64,000 bases of DNA from Micromonospora sp. C95. GTDB taxonomy: Bacteria; Actinomycetota; Actinomycetes; Mycobacteriales; Micromonosporaceae. Under the pieces are notes generated by a model that was not told where the DNA came from, ran no database searches, and saw only the letters and a list, made by a program, of their open reading frames with translations. The position numbers and the translations under genes were made by a program. Position 1 is the first letter of the stretch. Each line of letters opens with the position of its first letter. The DNA is taken from assembly GCF_018070465.1 (NCBI RefSeq), contig NZ_JAGPXT010000008.1, positions 1 to 64,000 on the forward strand. Direction: 5' to 3'. Shown here piece by piece: positions 28,452-37,086 of this stretch.

Positions 28452-28652
28452 GGTCCGCTGCCTCCGTCTCTCCCCTTCTCGTTCGGCCCTTCCCGTTCCG
28501 TTCTGTTCCGTCGCGTTTCGTTCCGCCTTTGTTGCTTGTTGCCCCGGGTGCTCACTCAAGATCCGGACAACTTCCCGGAAACTGCTGGGTCGACTGGGTG
28601 ACGAGGCAGCACTATTCCTGAAGTTGCTGCGGTGGGGCGGGCGCGCGTGGGG

Positions 28653-28706
28653 TGAGGTGGGCGTGGGTGGGGTGGGCGTGGGTGAGGTGGGCGTGGGTGG
28701 GGTGGG
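28653..28706. repeat. 15-nt G-rich tandem repeat
   Basis: Three and a half units alternating TGAGGTGGGCGTGGG and TGGGGTGGGCGTGGG end 27 nt before the BlaI-like start codon. Runs of three or four G every few bases could fold into a G-quadruplex on the coding strand. The gene-free tract from 28112 to 28732 holds these repeats and the hairpin; I see no other gene in it. Confidence 0.85.
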
Positions 28707-28732
28707 TCTACTACGGGGGGTAGGATTGGGGG

Positions 28733-29341
28733 GTGACTCGGCTGGGGGATCTTGAGCGTGCGGTGATGGACGTGCTGTGGGACGCGGTGCCCGGCACGTC
28801 GGATGGGGTCACCGTGCGCGAGGTGGCCGACGCTCTGGACGGACGCGAGTTGGCGTACACCACCGTGATGACCGTGCTGGACCGGCTGGCCGGCAAGGGC
28901 ATGGTGCAGCGCGAGCGGGAGGGCCGGGCGTGGCGGTACCGCGCCGCGGCCAGCCGGGAGGCGTACATCGCCCAACTCATGCTCGACGCGCTCGACCTGG
29001 GCGGTAGCCGGGACGCGGCGCTGGTCCGGTTCGCCCGCTCGGTCACCGGCACCGAGGCGGACGTGCTGCGCGCCGCCCTCACGGCGGACGCCGGGCTGAC
29101 GGCCGACGCACCCGGGCAGGTCGGGCCGGCAGGTGACGCACCGAAGCGGACCCCGACGGCAGCCGAGGCACCCGGGCAGAACCGGACGACAGACGACGCA
29201 CCCGGGCAGAACCGGACGACAGGCGATGTGTCAGGGCAGGCGGTGGACGGCCTTGCGCGCGGGCTGACCGAACGGGTGGAGACGCCGCTAGCCGACCGGG
29301 CGGCGCAGCCCGGCCTGGCCGACGAGGCCGTGGAGCGGTAG
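28733..29341 (+). CDS. BlaI/MecI/CopY-family repressor
   Basis: A 202-residue regulator. Residues 1-110 form the winged-helix BlaI/MecI domain (LGDLERAVMDVLWD, TVMTVLDRLAGKGMVQRE). Residues 115-202 are a low-complexity Ala/Pro/Gly/Thr tail with a 10-residue duplication (APGQNRTTDD twice). It is followed 10 nt later by an M56 metalloprotease gene, the standard BlaI-BlaR-like pair in which the protease relieves repression. Start GTG 28733. The nearby CTACTACGGGGGGTAG (28709-28724) could be its operator but the symmetry is weak. The target is probably its own operon, perhaps also the following cyd genes. Confidence 0.9.
   Translation: MTRLGDLERAVMDVLWDAVPGTSDGVTVREVADALDGRELAYTTVMTVLDRLAGKGMVQREREGRAWRYRAAASREAYIAQLMLDALDLGGSRDAALVRFARSVTGTEADVLRAALTADAGLTADAPGQVGPAGDAPKRTPTAAEAPGQNRTTDDAPGQNRTTGDVSGQAVDGLARGLTERVETPLADRAAQPGLADEAVER
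29168..29227 (+). repeat. 30-nt in-frame duplication in the BlaI-like tail
   Basis: Two 30-nt units starting GCACCCGGGCAGAACCGGAC, differing at a few positions near the end, encode APGQNRTT(D/G)D. They lie in the low-complexity tail of the repressor. Confidence 0.9.
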
Positions 29342-29351
29342 GGGCGACGCC

Positions 29352-30257
29352 GTGGCGCACACCCTGCACTTCGCCGCCTCGATGGTGGCCTGCTGGCTGA
29401 TCGCCCAGGTGCTGGCCCGCTCCACCTGGACGTGGCGCAGCCCCCGGGTGGCGATCCTGTGCTGGCAGGCGATCGGCCTGGGGGCCGGCCTCTCCGCGAT
29501 GGGTCTGCCGATCGCGTTGGGTCTGGCGCCGTACCAGCGGGGCACCGGCAGCGCCCTGCTGGCGCTGGTCGGCGACCTTTGGCACAGCACCCTGCCAGCC
29601 GACCTCGGTGCCGTGCACCTGGGGTTGGTCGGCGTCGGTCTCGGCATCGGGGCGGTGCTGCTGACCACGACGGTACGCAGCATCCACGGTGCCGTACGCG
29701 CCCAGCGTCGGCATCGGGAGCTGCTCACCCTGGTCGCCCGACGGGATCCGACCGTGCCCGGTGCGCTGGTGCTCGACCACCCGGGTGCAGCGGCGTACTG
29801 CCTTCCCGGGGTGAAGCCCCGCGTGGTGGTGAGCGCCGGCACGCTCAGCCTGCTCGACCGGGCCGAACTGGCGGCTGTGCTCACCCACGAGCGGGCGCAC
29901 GCGCAGGAGCGGCACGATCTGGTGCTGCTGCCGTTCACCGCGCTCTGCCGAGCGCTGCCCTGGTTCGGCTGGGTCCGCGAGGCGCACGAGCGGGTTTCCC
30001 TGCTGGTCGAGATGCGCGCCGACGACAAGGCCCGCGAGTTGCACGCCGAGGCCCCGCTGGCCGGTGCGCTGCGCCGGTTCGCCGCCGCCGGGAACCGGAT
30101 CACGCCGGCCGGCGCGCTCGGCATGGGCGATCAGGATCTGGACGTACGGGTGCAGCGGTTGCTGGTCACCGCCCGCCCACCCCGACTGCTCGGCGCCACC
30201 GTGCTGGCCGTGACGGCGACCGTGGCCGCCCTGCCGGTCTCGCTCTTCCTCAGCTGA
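29352..30257 (+). CDS. M56/M48-type membrane metalloprotease (BlaR1-like)
   Basis: A 301-residue membrane protease. Hydrophobic segments at about 7-27, 33-60, 85-107 and 275-298 flank a cytoplasmic domain with the zinc motif HERAH (179-183) and a later EMRADD that may give the third ligand. No extracellular beta-lactam sensor domain is present, so it is a minimal BlaR1/MecR1 relative. Encoded directly after the BlaI-like repressor and presumably cleaves or controls it. Signal unknown. Confidence 0.88.
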   Translation: MAHTLHFAASMVACWLIAQVLARSTWTWRSPRVAILCWQAIGLGAGLSAMGLPIALGLAPYQRGTGSALLALVGDLWHSTLPADLGAVHLGLVGVGLGIGAVLLTTTVRSIHGAVRAQRRHRELLTLVARRDPTVPGALVLDHPGAAAYCLPGVKPRVVVSAGTLSLLDRAELAAVLTHERAHAQERHDLVLLPFTALCRALPWFGWVREAHERVSLLVEMRADDKARELHAEAPLAGALRRFAAAGNRITPAGALGMGDQDLDVRVQRLLVTARPPRLLGATVLAVTATVAALPVSLFLS

Positions 30258-30291
30258 CCCGACCCTGAACTAACCCTGATCATGCCGGTCC

Positions 30292-30308
30292 GGCGCGCAT
30301 CACGCGCC
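30292..30308. terminator. Small hairpin after BlaR-like gene
   Basis: GGCGCG-CATCA-CGCGCC, a 6-bp stem followed by TATAT, 35 nt after the protease stop. It could terminate the repressor/protease transcript before cydA. Downstream, GAGAC (30317-30321) and GTCTC (30332-30336) form a further small dyad in the cyd promoter region. Confidence 0.5.
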
Positions 30309-30372
30309 TATATGTAGAGACGCTATGGGTAGTCTCCCTATCTGCATCGACCCCCGTCCCGGGAGAGCCGAC

Positions 30373-31626
30373 ATGGACACCCTGCTCCTCGCTCGCCTCC
30401 AGTTCGCCGCGACCGCCTCGGTCCACTTCCTTTTCGTGGCCGTCACGCTCGGCCTGGTCACCCTGCTCGTCGGGATGCAGACCGCGTGGGTGGTGACCGG
30501 CAACCACAGGTGGGAGCGGCTGACCCGCTTCTGGGGCCAGCTCTACGTGATCAACTACGTGCTCGGCATCGCCACGGGCATCGTCATGGAGTTCCAGTTC
30601 GGGCTGAACTGGAGCGGGCTGTCGCGCTACGTCGGCAACGTCTTCGGCGCCCCGCTGGCCATCGAGACCCTGGTCGCCTTCTTCCTGGAGTCGACCTTCC
30701 TCGGCATGTGGATCTTCGGCTGGCACCGGCTGCGCCGTGGCGTGCACCTCGCGCTGCTCTACGGCGTCGCGATCACCGCGTACGCCTCGGCGTTCTGGAT
30801 CATGGTGGCCAACTCCTGGTTGCAGAACCCGGTCGGCTACGAGGTACGCGACGGCGTCGCCCACCTGACCGACTTCCCGGCGTTGCTGACCAACCCGGCC
30901 CTGGGGATGGCGCTCGGGCACGTGCTGTCGGCGGCTCTGCTGACCGGCGGGCTTCTGATGGCGGCGATCAGCGCGTGGCACCTCAACCGGCGCACCACCG
31001 ACCATGCGCTGTTCCGCACCTCGCTGCGGATCGGGCTGGTCACCGCCGCGCTGGCGATAACCCTCGTACAGGGGTTCGGCTTCGCCCAGTTCGGGCCGGT
31101 GGGCGGGGTACAGCCCACCAAGTTCGGGGGCAACCCCGAAGCCGACGCGCTGATCGCCGACTGGACCGCCAGGTTCGGCCCGGGCGACTACCTGCCGCCC
31201 GCCCTGTCCAACGTCGGCCTGGGCTTCATGATCCTCATCGGCTTCGCCCTCGGCCTGCTCTGGCTGCTCGTCCCCCTGCTCTGGCGAGACTGGATCATCC
31301 GTCTCCGGTTCCCGCTCTGGCTGCTGATGCTCGCCCTGCCCCTACCCTTCGTGGCACTGATCCTCGGCTGGATCGCCCGCGAGGTCGGCCGCCATCCCTG
31401 GGTGGCGTACGGGCTGCTGCCGGTGGACCAGGCGGTTTCTCCGGTCAGCCCATGGCTGATGGCGAGCTCACTGGTCGGGTTCACCCTGCTGCTCGGCACC
31501 CTCGCCGTCACCAACTGGGTGCTGCTCGCCCGGCACGCCGCCCGTGGTGCCGCCGATCCCGCGCTCGGCCGCCGGCCGGCCCAACCGCCCGCCGACGATT
31601 CCCGTCCCGAACCCGCGTTCGCCTGA
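30373..31626 (+). CDS. cydA: Cytochrome bd oxidase subunit I
   Basis: Haem-bearing subunit of the cytochrome bd quinol oxidase in the plasma membrane. The 417-residue protein has about nine transmembrane helices, haem ligand H18 (RLQFAATASVHFLF), and the EVGRHPW signature in place of the usual GRQPW. It is short, with no long Q-loop insert, as in other Gram-positive CydA. ATG 30373 is chosen because homology begins there (MDTLLLARLQF). First gene of cydABDC. Confidence 0.95.
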   Translation: MDTLLLARLQFAATASVHFLFVAVTLGLVTLLVGMQTAWVVTGNHRWERLTRFWGQLYVINYVLGIATGIVMEFQFGLNWSGLSRYVGNVFGAPLAIETLVAFFLESTFLGMWIFGWHRLRRGVHLALLYGVAITAYASAFWIMVANSWLQNPVGYEVRDGVAHLTDFPALLTNPALGMALGHVLSAALLTGGLLMAAISAWHLNRRTTDHALFRTSLRIGLVTAALAITLVQGFGFAQFGPVGGVQPTKFGGNPEADALIADWTARFGPGDYLPPALSNVGLGFMILIGFALGLLWLLVPLLWRDWIIRLRFPLWLLMLALPLPFVALILGWIAREVGRHPWVAYGLLPVDQAVSPVSPWLMASSLVGFTLLLGTLAVTNWVLLARHAARGAADPALGRRPAQPPADDSRPEPAFA

Positions 31627-31636
31627 GGAGCCGGAG

Positions 31637-32644
31637 ATGGAACTCGCCTGGTACGCCCTGCTCGGCCTCTTCTTCGCTGGCTACCTGGTACTCGCCGGCT
31701 ACGACTACGGCGTCGGCCTGCTGCTCGCCGGTGACGCCGACGTGTCCCGCCGACGCGCCGCGCTCAACGCGGTCGGGCCGTTCTTCCTCGGCAACGAGGT
31801 GTGGCTGGTGGCCGCCGCCGGCATCCTGTTCGGCGCGTTTCCCGTGCTGGAGGGGGAGTTGCTCGCCGGCAGCTACCCGGCGGTGGCCACCGCGCTCGTC
31901 GGGGTGATCCTGGTGACCGCCGGGGTGCAGCTGCGCAGCCGTCCGGGCAGCGGAGGGGCCCGCGCCGCGTGGGACCGGGTGATCGTGGTCGGTAGCCTGC
32001 TCGCCGCGCTCGGCTGGGGTGTGGTGCTCGCCGGACTGCTCCAGGGCGTACCGCTGCAGGCCGACGGACACGTGGCCGGGGTGACTCACCTGTTCACCCC
32101 GTTCGCCGCCGCCACCGGGTTGGCCGTGGTGGCGCTGGTGGTGGCGCACGGGGCTAGCTTCCTCGCGCTCCGGTTGCCGGCCGTCGAGGGCGACCGGCTC
32201 CGGCCGCTGGCCCGCCGCCTGCTGCTCACCGCGATCGTCGCGGTCGGCACGGCCGCCGTCGTCGGTCTGTTCTCCGACCGGGTACGCGCCGCCGCGCAGC
32301 GCCCTGCGGTCGGCGTACTGCTGGCGGTGTTGCTGGTGGCGGCCCTGCTGGCGGCGCGGGTGGCACTCGGGCGGCGGCGCCTCGGCGTGGCCTTCGCGGC
32401 CACCGCGACGGCGCTCGCCCTGCCGGTGCTGCTGGTCGGGGCGACCCTCTGGCCGTACGTGCTGGTGTCGACCGTGGAACCGAGCGCGTCACTGACGGTT
32501 GCCGACGCGGCCGCCAGCGGACCGACCCTGCGGCTGCTGGGCTGGCTGACGGTACCGCTGCTGCCGGCCCTACTAGGCTTCCAGGCGATGTGCGTGTGGA
32601 TTTTTCGAGGACGAACCGACGGTAGGGCACCGGTGTACTGGTGA
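31637..32644 (+). CDS. cydB: Cytochrome bd oxidase subunit II
   Basis: The second membrane subunit of cytochrome bd oxidase, 335 residues, about eight to nine helices, with the typical opening WYALLGLFFAGYLVLAGYDYG. It follows cydA by 10 nt, with GGAG before the ATG. Its stop overlaps the cydD start (GTGA), indicating translational coupling. Confidence 0.95.
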   Translation: MELAWYALLGLFFAGYLVLAGYDYGVGLLLAGDADVSRRRAALNAVGPFFLGNEVWLVAAAGILFGAFPVLEGELLAGSYPAVATALVGVILVTAGVQLRSRPGSGGARAAWDRVIVVGSLLAALGWGVVLAGLLQGVPLQADGHVAGVTHLFTPFAAATGLAVVALVVAHGASFLALRLPAVEGDRLRPLARRLLLTAIVAVGTAAVVGLFSDRVRAAAQRPAVGVLLAVLLVAALLAARVALGRRRLGVAFAATATALALPVLLVGATLWPYVLVSTVEPSASLTVADAAASGPTLRLLGWLTVPLLPALLGFQAMCVWIFRGRTDGRAPVYW

Positions 32645-34314
32645 ACCGCCGCCCCTTCGACCCGCGGCTGCTGCGCCGGGTTCCTGCCGCCCGACGTGAC
32701 CTCGCCCTGCTCACGCTGCTCGGCGTGCTCGCCGCCGGGCTGGTCGTGGCGCAGGCCACCGCCCTGGCTGTGCTGCTGGCCACGGCCTTCACCGGGCAAC
32801 TGGACCGCGCCGCGCTGGTCGGGCTGCTGGCCACGGTCGCGGCCCGCTCGCTGGTGGTCTGGGCACAGGGCGCGGTGTCCGCACGGGTGGCCGCCACGGT
32901 CAAGGCGGCGCTGCGGGCCGACCTGTTGGGCGCGGTCGGCCGGCACGGACCCGGCTGGGTCGCCGGCCAGCGCGCCGGGCAACTGGCCACCCTCGCCGGT
33001 CGCGGCCTGGACGCACTCGACGCCTACTTCACCGGTTACCTGCCGCAGCTCGTGCTGAGCGTCACCGTGCCGGTCGCGGTGCTGGGTCGGGTATTCCTCG
33101 CCGACTGGAGTTCGGCAGTGATCATCGCGCTGACGCTGCCACTCATCCCGATCTTCGGGGCGCTGCTCGGTTGGCAGGCCCAAGCCGCCACCGAGCGGCA
33201 GTGGCGACGGCTGTCCCTGCTCGGCGGGCACTTCCTGGACATGGTGGCCGGGCTGCCCACGCTGCGTGCGTTCGGCCGGGCCCGGGCGCAGACCGACGCG
33301 GTACGGCGGATGGCCGACGGTCACCGGATCGCCACCATGAAGACGCTGCGGATCGCCTTCCTCTCCGCGCTGGTGCTCGAACTCGTGGCCACCCTGTCGG
33401 TGGCGCTGGTCGCCGTCCCGGTCGGCATCCGACTGCTGGGCGGTGGTCTGGCACTGCAGACCGCGCTGCTGGTGCTGCTGCTGACCCCGGAGGCGTACCT
33501 GCCGCTCCGGGCGGCCGGCAGCCGGTTCCATGCCAGCATGGAAGGGCTCACCGCGCTGGACGAGGCGCTCACCCTCTCCGGCTCGGCACCCCCGGCACCG
33601 GCGGGTCAGGCGGGCGCGTCACCGGACGGACGTGCCGAGATCCGCTTCGAGTCGGTGACCGTCGCGTACGAGCGCACCACGGCGCTACGCGATGTGACGC
33701 TGAAAATCCGGCCCGGCGAACGCATCGCGATCATCGGGCCGAGCGGCGCCGGCAAGAGCACCCTGCTGAACCTGCTGCTCGGCTTCGTCCGCCCGACCGA
33801 AGGCCGGGTCACCGTCGGCGGGGTCGACCTGGCCGACGCCGATCTGGACGGCTGGCGGCGGCAGGTGGCGTGGGTACCGCAGCGGGCCCACCTGTTCGCG
33901 GCGTCGCTGGCCGACAACATCCGGCTCGGCGCCCCCGACGCCACACCGACCGCTCTCGCCGCCGCGGTCCACGTCGCCGCGCTGGACGAGGTGGTCGCTG
34001 CCCTGCCCGACGGGCTGGACACTCTGCTGGGTGAGCGGGGACACGGCCTGTCCAGCGGGCAGCGGCAACGGGTGGCGCTGGCTCGGGCGTTCCTGCGCCA
34101 CGCGCCGGTGGTGCTGCTCGACGAGCCGACCGCGCGCCTCGACGCCGCCGCCGAGTCCGTGGTGCTGTCGGCCACCCGCGAGCTGGTCGCCGGCCGCACC
34201 GCACTCCTGGTGGCCCACCGGCCGGCACTGCTTACCGACGTCGACCGCATTCTGCGGGTCGAGGACGGGCGGGTCACCGAGCTGACTCCGGTACCGGCCG
34301 GGGAACGCCCATGA
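32641..34314 (+). CDS. cydD: Cysteine/glutathione-type ABC exporter subunit CydD
   Basis: One half of the heterodimeric CydDC ABC transporter needed for cytochrome bd assembly. The 557-residue protein has an N-terminal six-helix domain (about 20-300) and a nucleotide-binding domain with GPSGAGKST (about 364), LSSGQRQR signature and VVLLDEPTARLD. GTG start overlaps cydB by 4 nt. The stop codon overlaps an ATG that begins a duplicated linker before cydC. Confidence 0.93.
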   Translation: MNRRPFDPRLLRRVPAARRDLALLTLLGVLAAGLVVAQATALAVLLATAFTGQLDRAALVGLLATVAARSLVVWAQGAVSARVAATVKAALRADLLGAVGRHGPGWVAGQRAGQLATLAGRGLDALDAYFTGYLPQLVLSVTVPVAVLGRVFLADWSSAVIIALTLPLIPIFGALLGWQAQAATERQWRRLSLLGGHFLDMVAGLPTLRAFGRARAQTDAVRRMADGHRIATMKTLRIAFLSALVLELVATLSVALVAVPVGIRLLGGGLALQTALLVLLLTPEAYLPLRAAGSRFHASMEGLTALDEALTLSGSAPPAPAGQAGASPDGRAEIRFESVTVAYERTTALRDVTLKIRPGERIAIIGPSGAGKSTLLNLLLGFVRPTEGRVTVGGVDLADADLDGWRRQVAWVPQRAHLFAASLADNIRLGAPDATPTALAAAVHVAALDEVVAALPDGLDTLLGERGHGLSSGQRQRVALARAFLRHAPVVLLDEPTARLDAAAESVVLSATRELVAGRTALLVAHRPALLTDVDRILRVEDGRVTELTPVPAGERP

Positions 34315-34470
34315 GCGAGCGCAGCGAGCGAATCATCGGGTTCGGTGCGGTGGCGCCTCATCGTGACGCCGAGCGAAGCGAGGTGGCGCGATGAGCGAGC
34401 GCAGCGAGCGAATCATTTGGCCCAGTGCGGTGGCGCCTCATCGTGACGCCGAGCGAAGCGAGGTGGTGCG
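34311..34470 (+). repeat. Duplicated 80-nt ATGA-junction linker between cydD and cydC
   Basis: Two tandem 80-nt units (34311-34390 and 34391-34470) each start ATGAGCGAGCGCAGCGAGCG and contain GAGCGAAGCGAGG near the end. The first ATG overlaps the cydD stop; the cydC ATG at 34471 begins a third, truncated copy (ATGAGCGAGCG). Units differ at only a few positions. A related 64-nt copy sits at 55794-55857. The unit is not a multiple of three, so the earlier ATGs cannot initiate cydC. Confidence 0.9.
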
Positions 34471-36345
34471 ATGAGCGAGCGAGTCATCGGGCCCAGCGGA
34501 CCCCCGCCCGAACTGATCGTGCTGCGGCTGGCCCGGCCGTACCTGAGACGCCTGGTCGGTGCCGGGCTGCTCGCCGCGGCGACCGAGTTCGCCGGGCTGG
34601 CCCTGATGGCGACCGCCACCTGGCTGCTGATGACCGCCGCCGGTCAACCCCCGCTGGACCGGCTCACCGTGGCGATCGTCGCGGTACGGGCGCTGGCGGT
34701 GAGCCGTGGGGTGCTGCGCTACACGGAACGCCTGGCCGGGCACGACGCGGTGCTACGCCTGGTCACCGATGTCCGGGCCGGGGTCTTCGACACCCTGGCC
34801 AGCCGGCGCGGCGATCCGCCCCGTAGCGGGGACGCGCTGAGTCGGCTGGTCTCCGACGTGGAGGCGGTACAGGACCTGCTGCTCCGGGTGGTGGTGCCGG
34901 CTACCGCTGCCGGGCTGGTGAGCGTACTGGCTGTCGGGCTGGCCGCACTGGTCTCGCCACCGGCCGCGCTCGTGCTCGCCCTCGGGCTGCTGGTGGCCGC
35001 CGTCGCCCTGCCGGCGCTGGCGACCGCGCTGACCCGACGGGCCGCTGCGGAGGTGGCCCCACTGCGCGGTGCGCTCGCCACCGACGCGGTCGATCTCACC
35101 CATGGCGCCGCCGACCTGGCCGCCTTCGGCGCGACCTCGGCGGCGCTGGCGACAGCCGGGCGGCGGGCCCGCCGGCTGGCCCGGCTGGAGCGGCGACTCG
35201 CCGCACTCGGCTTCGCCGTCGACGCGGCCGGGGTGCTGGTGGCCGGCCTCACCGCCGGTGCGGTGGTGTACGTGGCCCTCGGCGCCGGCGTGGACGGGGT
35301 GCTGGTCGGTGTCCTGGCCGTCGGCACACTGGCCGCCGTGGAGATCGCCCTCGCCCTGGTCGGGGCGGCCCGTCAGTGGACCGGCTTGCGGTCCGGACTG
35401 GCCCGGGTCGCCCAGCTCCTGGCAACCGACGACGCGGGCCCCGCCGAGACCGCCCAGACCGCCCAGACCGCCCAGACCGCCCAGACCGCCGAGACCGCCG
35501 AGACCGCCGAGACCGCCGAGACCGCCGAGACGAGCGTGACCGGGCCGTCCGGCACGCCCGCTGGCGGGCGGTCGTTGGGACCGAGGCCGTCGGTCCGGTT
35601 CGACCGGGTGACGGTTCGCTACCGGATCGGTGCTCCCGCCGCGCTCGACGGCTTCGACCTGGAGCTACCGCCAGGCCGCCGGGTCGCGGTCGTCGGTCCG
35701 AGTGGGGCGGGCAAGAGCACCCTGGCCGCCGTCCTTACCGGCGCGGTGTCCCCCACCGCCGGCCGGGTCACGCTGGACGGGCGGGATGTGTCGGCCTGCC
35801 CGGCCCAGGAGTTGCCTCGCCTGGTCGGCGGACTGCTGGCCGAGGCGTACGTCTTCCACGCCACCGTGCGGGATAACATGCTGCTCGGTCGGCCGGATGC
35901 GGACGAGGACGCGCTGCTCGCTGCCGCCACCGCCGCCGGGCTGGCGGACTGGGTCAGGGCCCAGCCGGACGGCTGGGACACCGTGGTCGGCGAGGAGGGC
36001 GGGCAGCTCTCCGGTGGGCAACGTCAGCGGCTGGCGCTGGCCCGCGCCCTGCTGGCCGCACCCGGCGTACTGGTGCTCGACGAGCCCACCGAGGGCCTCG
36101 ACCCAATCGCCGCCGACCAGGTGCTGGCCAGCACGTTGGCCTCGACCTCCGCCGGGCACTCGGTGCTGCTGATCACCCACCGGCTCAGCGGCCTCGCCGA
36201 ACTCGACGAGATCGTGGTGCTGGACGGCGGCCGGGTCGTGCAGCGAGGCCGGCACCCGGCGCTCGTGGCGGCACCCGGGTGGTACCGGGATCAGTGGGTG
36301 TTGCAGCAGGCCGCCGAGCACGGATACCTAGCCCTGTCGGGCTGA
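34471..36345 (+). CDS. cydC: CydDC transporter subunit CydC
   Basis: Second half of the CydDC exporter, 624 residues: membrane domain (about 20-310), then a 30-residue repeat-derived linker, then a nucleotide-binding domain with GPSGAGKST (about 409), LSGGQRQRLALARALL and VLVLDEPTEGLDP. The linker (residues 325-354) consists of ten Ala-(Glu/Gln)-Thr units. The gene is 156 nt after cydD because of the duplicated linker element; CydD and CydC genes normally touch or overlap. Start ATG 34471 belongs to the last copy of that element. Confidence 0.92.
   Translation: MSERVIGPSGPPPELIVLRLARPYLRRLVGAGLLAAATEFAGLALMATATWLLMTAAGQPPLDRLTVAIVAVRALAVSRGVLRYTERLAGHDAVLRLVTDVRAGVFDTLASRRGDPPRSGDALSRLVSDVEAVQDLLLRVVVPATAAGLVSVLAVGLAALVSPPAALVLALGLLVAAVALPALATALTRRAAAEVAPLRGALATDAVDLTHGAADLAAFGATSAALATAGRRARRLARLERRLAALGFAVDAAGVLVAGLTAGAVVYVALGAGVDGVLVGVLAVGTLAAVEIALALVGAARQWTGLRSGLARVAQLLATDDAGPAETAQTAQTAQTAQTAETAETAETAETAETSVTGPSGTPAGGRSLGPRPSVRFDRVTVRYRIGAPAALDGFDLELPPGRRVAVVGPSGAGKSTLAAVLTGAVSPTAGRVTLDGRDVSACPAQELPRLVGGLLAEAYVFHATVRDNMLLGRPDADEDALLAAATAAGLADWVRAQPDGWDTVVGEEGGQLSGGQRQRLALARALLAAPGVLVLDEPTEGLDPIAADQVLASTLASTSAGHSVLLITHRLSGLAELDEIVVLDGGRVVQRGRHPALVAAPGWYRDQWVLQQAAEHGYLALSG
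35443..35532 (+). repeat. 9-nt in-frame tandem repeat x10 in cydC
   Basis: Ten units GCC(G/C)AGACC encode AET, AQT x4, AET x5. They form the linker between the membrane and ATPase domains. Block-wise identity of neighbouring units indicates recent slippage. Confidence 0.95.
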
Positions 36346-36412
36346 TCCGTCGGGGCGCCCTCCGGGATGTCCCCGAGGCCTGAACACCAGCTGGCATGGC
36401 AGGGTTGGGGCC

Positions 36413-37084
36413 ATGCCGGTCAGGGATGACACGTTGGTCGAGGAGCACCTGCGGCAGCTCGCCGGCCGGCTCCATGGGCCACGGCGGTTGCGGGCCGACC
36501 TGATGACCGAGGCCCGCCACGGGCTGCTCGACGCCGTCGAGGCGTACCGGGACAGTGGCCTGCCGGCGGGTGAGGCGTCGCGACAGGCGGTCGCCGACTT
36601 CGGCACGCCGGATCAGCTGGCCTCGGCCTACCAGGCCGAACTCGCGGTGGCCGCGCTGCGCGGGCTGTCGCTGCGAGTGGTCGCCTTCGCCGCGACCGGC
36701 TCGATCGCCGGTGATCTGACCTGGCACGGATCGAGTTGGAGCACCGGCCCACCACCACCCTCGGGTTACCTGCTCTTGTCACAGTCGGTGGAGTGGATCT
36801 GGGCAGGGGCGTTCCTGTTCGGTCTGGCCGGGCTGGCACTGGTCGCGGCCACGGCCCGCTCGGCGCGGCCGGCACTTACCGCCCTGGCGCGCGGCGCCGG
36901 TGTCGCGCTGACCGGGACCGCCCTGCTGGGCGCGGTGGCCGGGGTCGGTCTGTTCTCCTGGTCGATCCTGCTGTGGGACGCGGCCCTGACCTGGCCGCCG
37001 ATGATCATCGGAATGGTCGTCGGCGCCGCCGCCCAGGTGTGGCTGGGCAGCGCCGCCCGCACCTGGCTGCTGGCCACCCGCTGA
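36413..37084 (+). CDS. HAAS-domain membrane protein
   Basis: A 223-residue protein. The N-terminal 80 residues are a HAAS/permease-prefix helical domain (VEEHLRQLAGRLHGPRRLRADLM, EASRQAVADFGTPDQLASAYQ), followed by four transmembrane helices (about 85-105, 125-147, 158-178, 185-205). HAAS proteins are typical partners of PadR-type repressors; the PadR gene here lies convergent, only 2 nt away. Likely a sensor or membrane partner; function unknown. Confidence 0.82.
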   Translation: MPVRDDTLVEEHLRQLAGRLHGPRRLRADLMTEARHGLLDAVEAYRDSGLPAGEASRQAVADFGTPDQLASAYQAELAVAALRGLSLRVVAFAATGSIAGDLTWHGSSWSTGPPPPSGYLLLSQSVEWIWAGAFLFGLAGLALVAATARSARPALTALARGAGVALTGTALLGAVAGVGLFSWSILLWDAALTWPPMIIGMVVGAAAQVWLGSAARTWLLATR

Positions 37085-37086
37085 CG

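Noticed and set aside
34311..34470. A small gene in the cydD-cydC gap starting at ATG 34311 or 34391
   Set aside because: The sequence is a duplicated linker; frames are short and differ between the copies because the unit is 80 nt.
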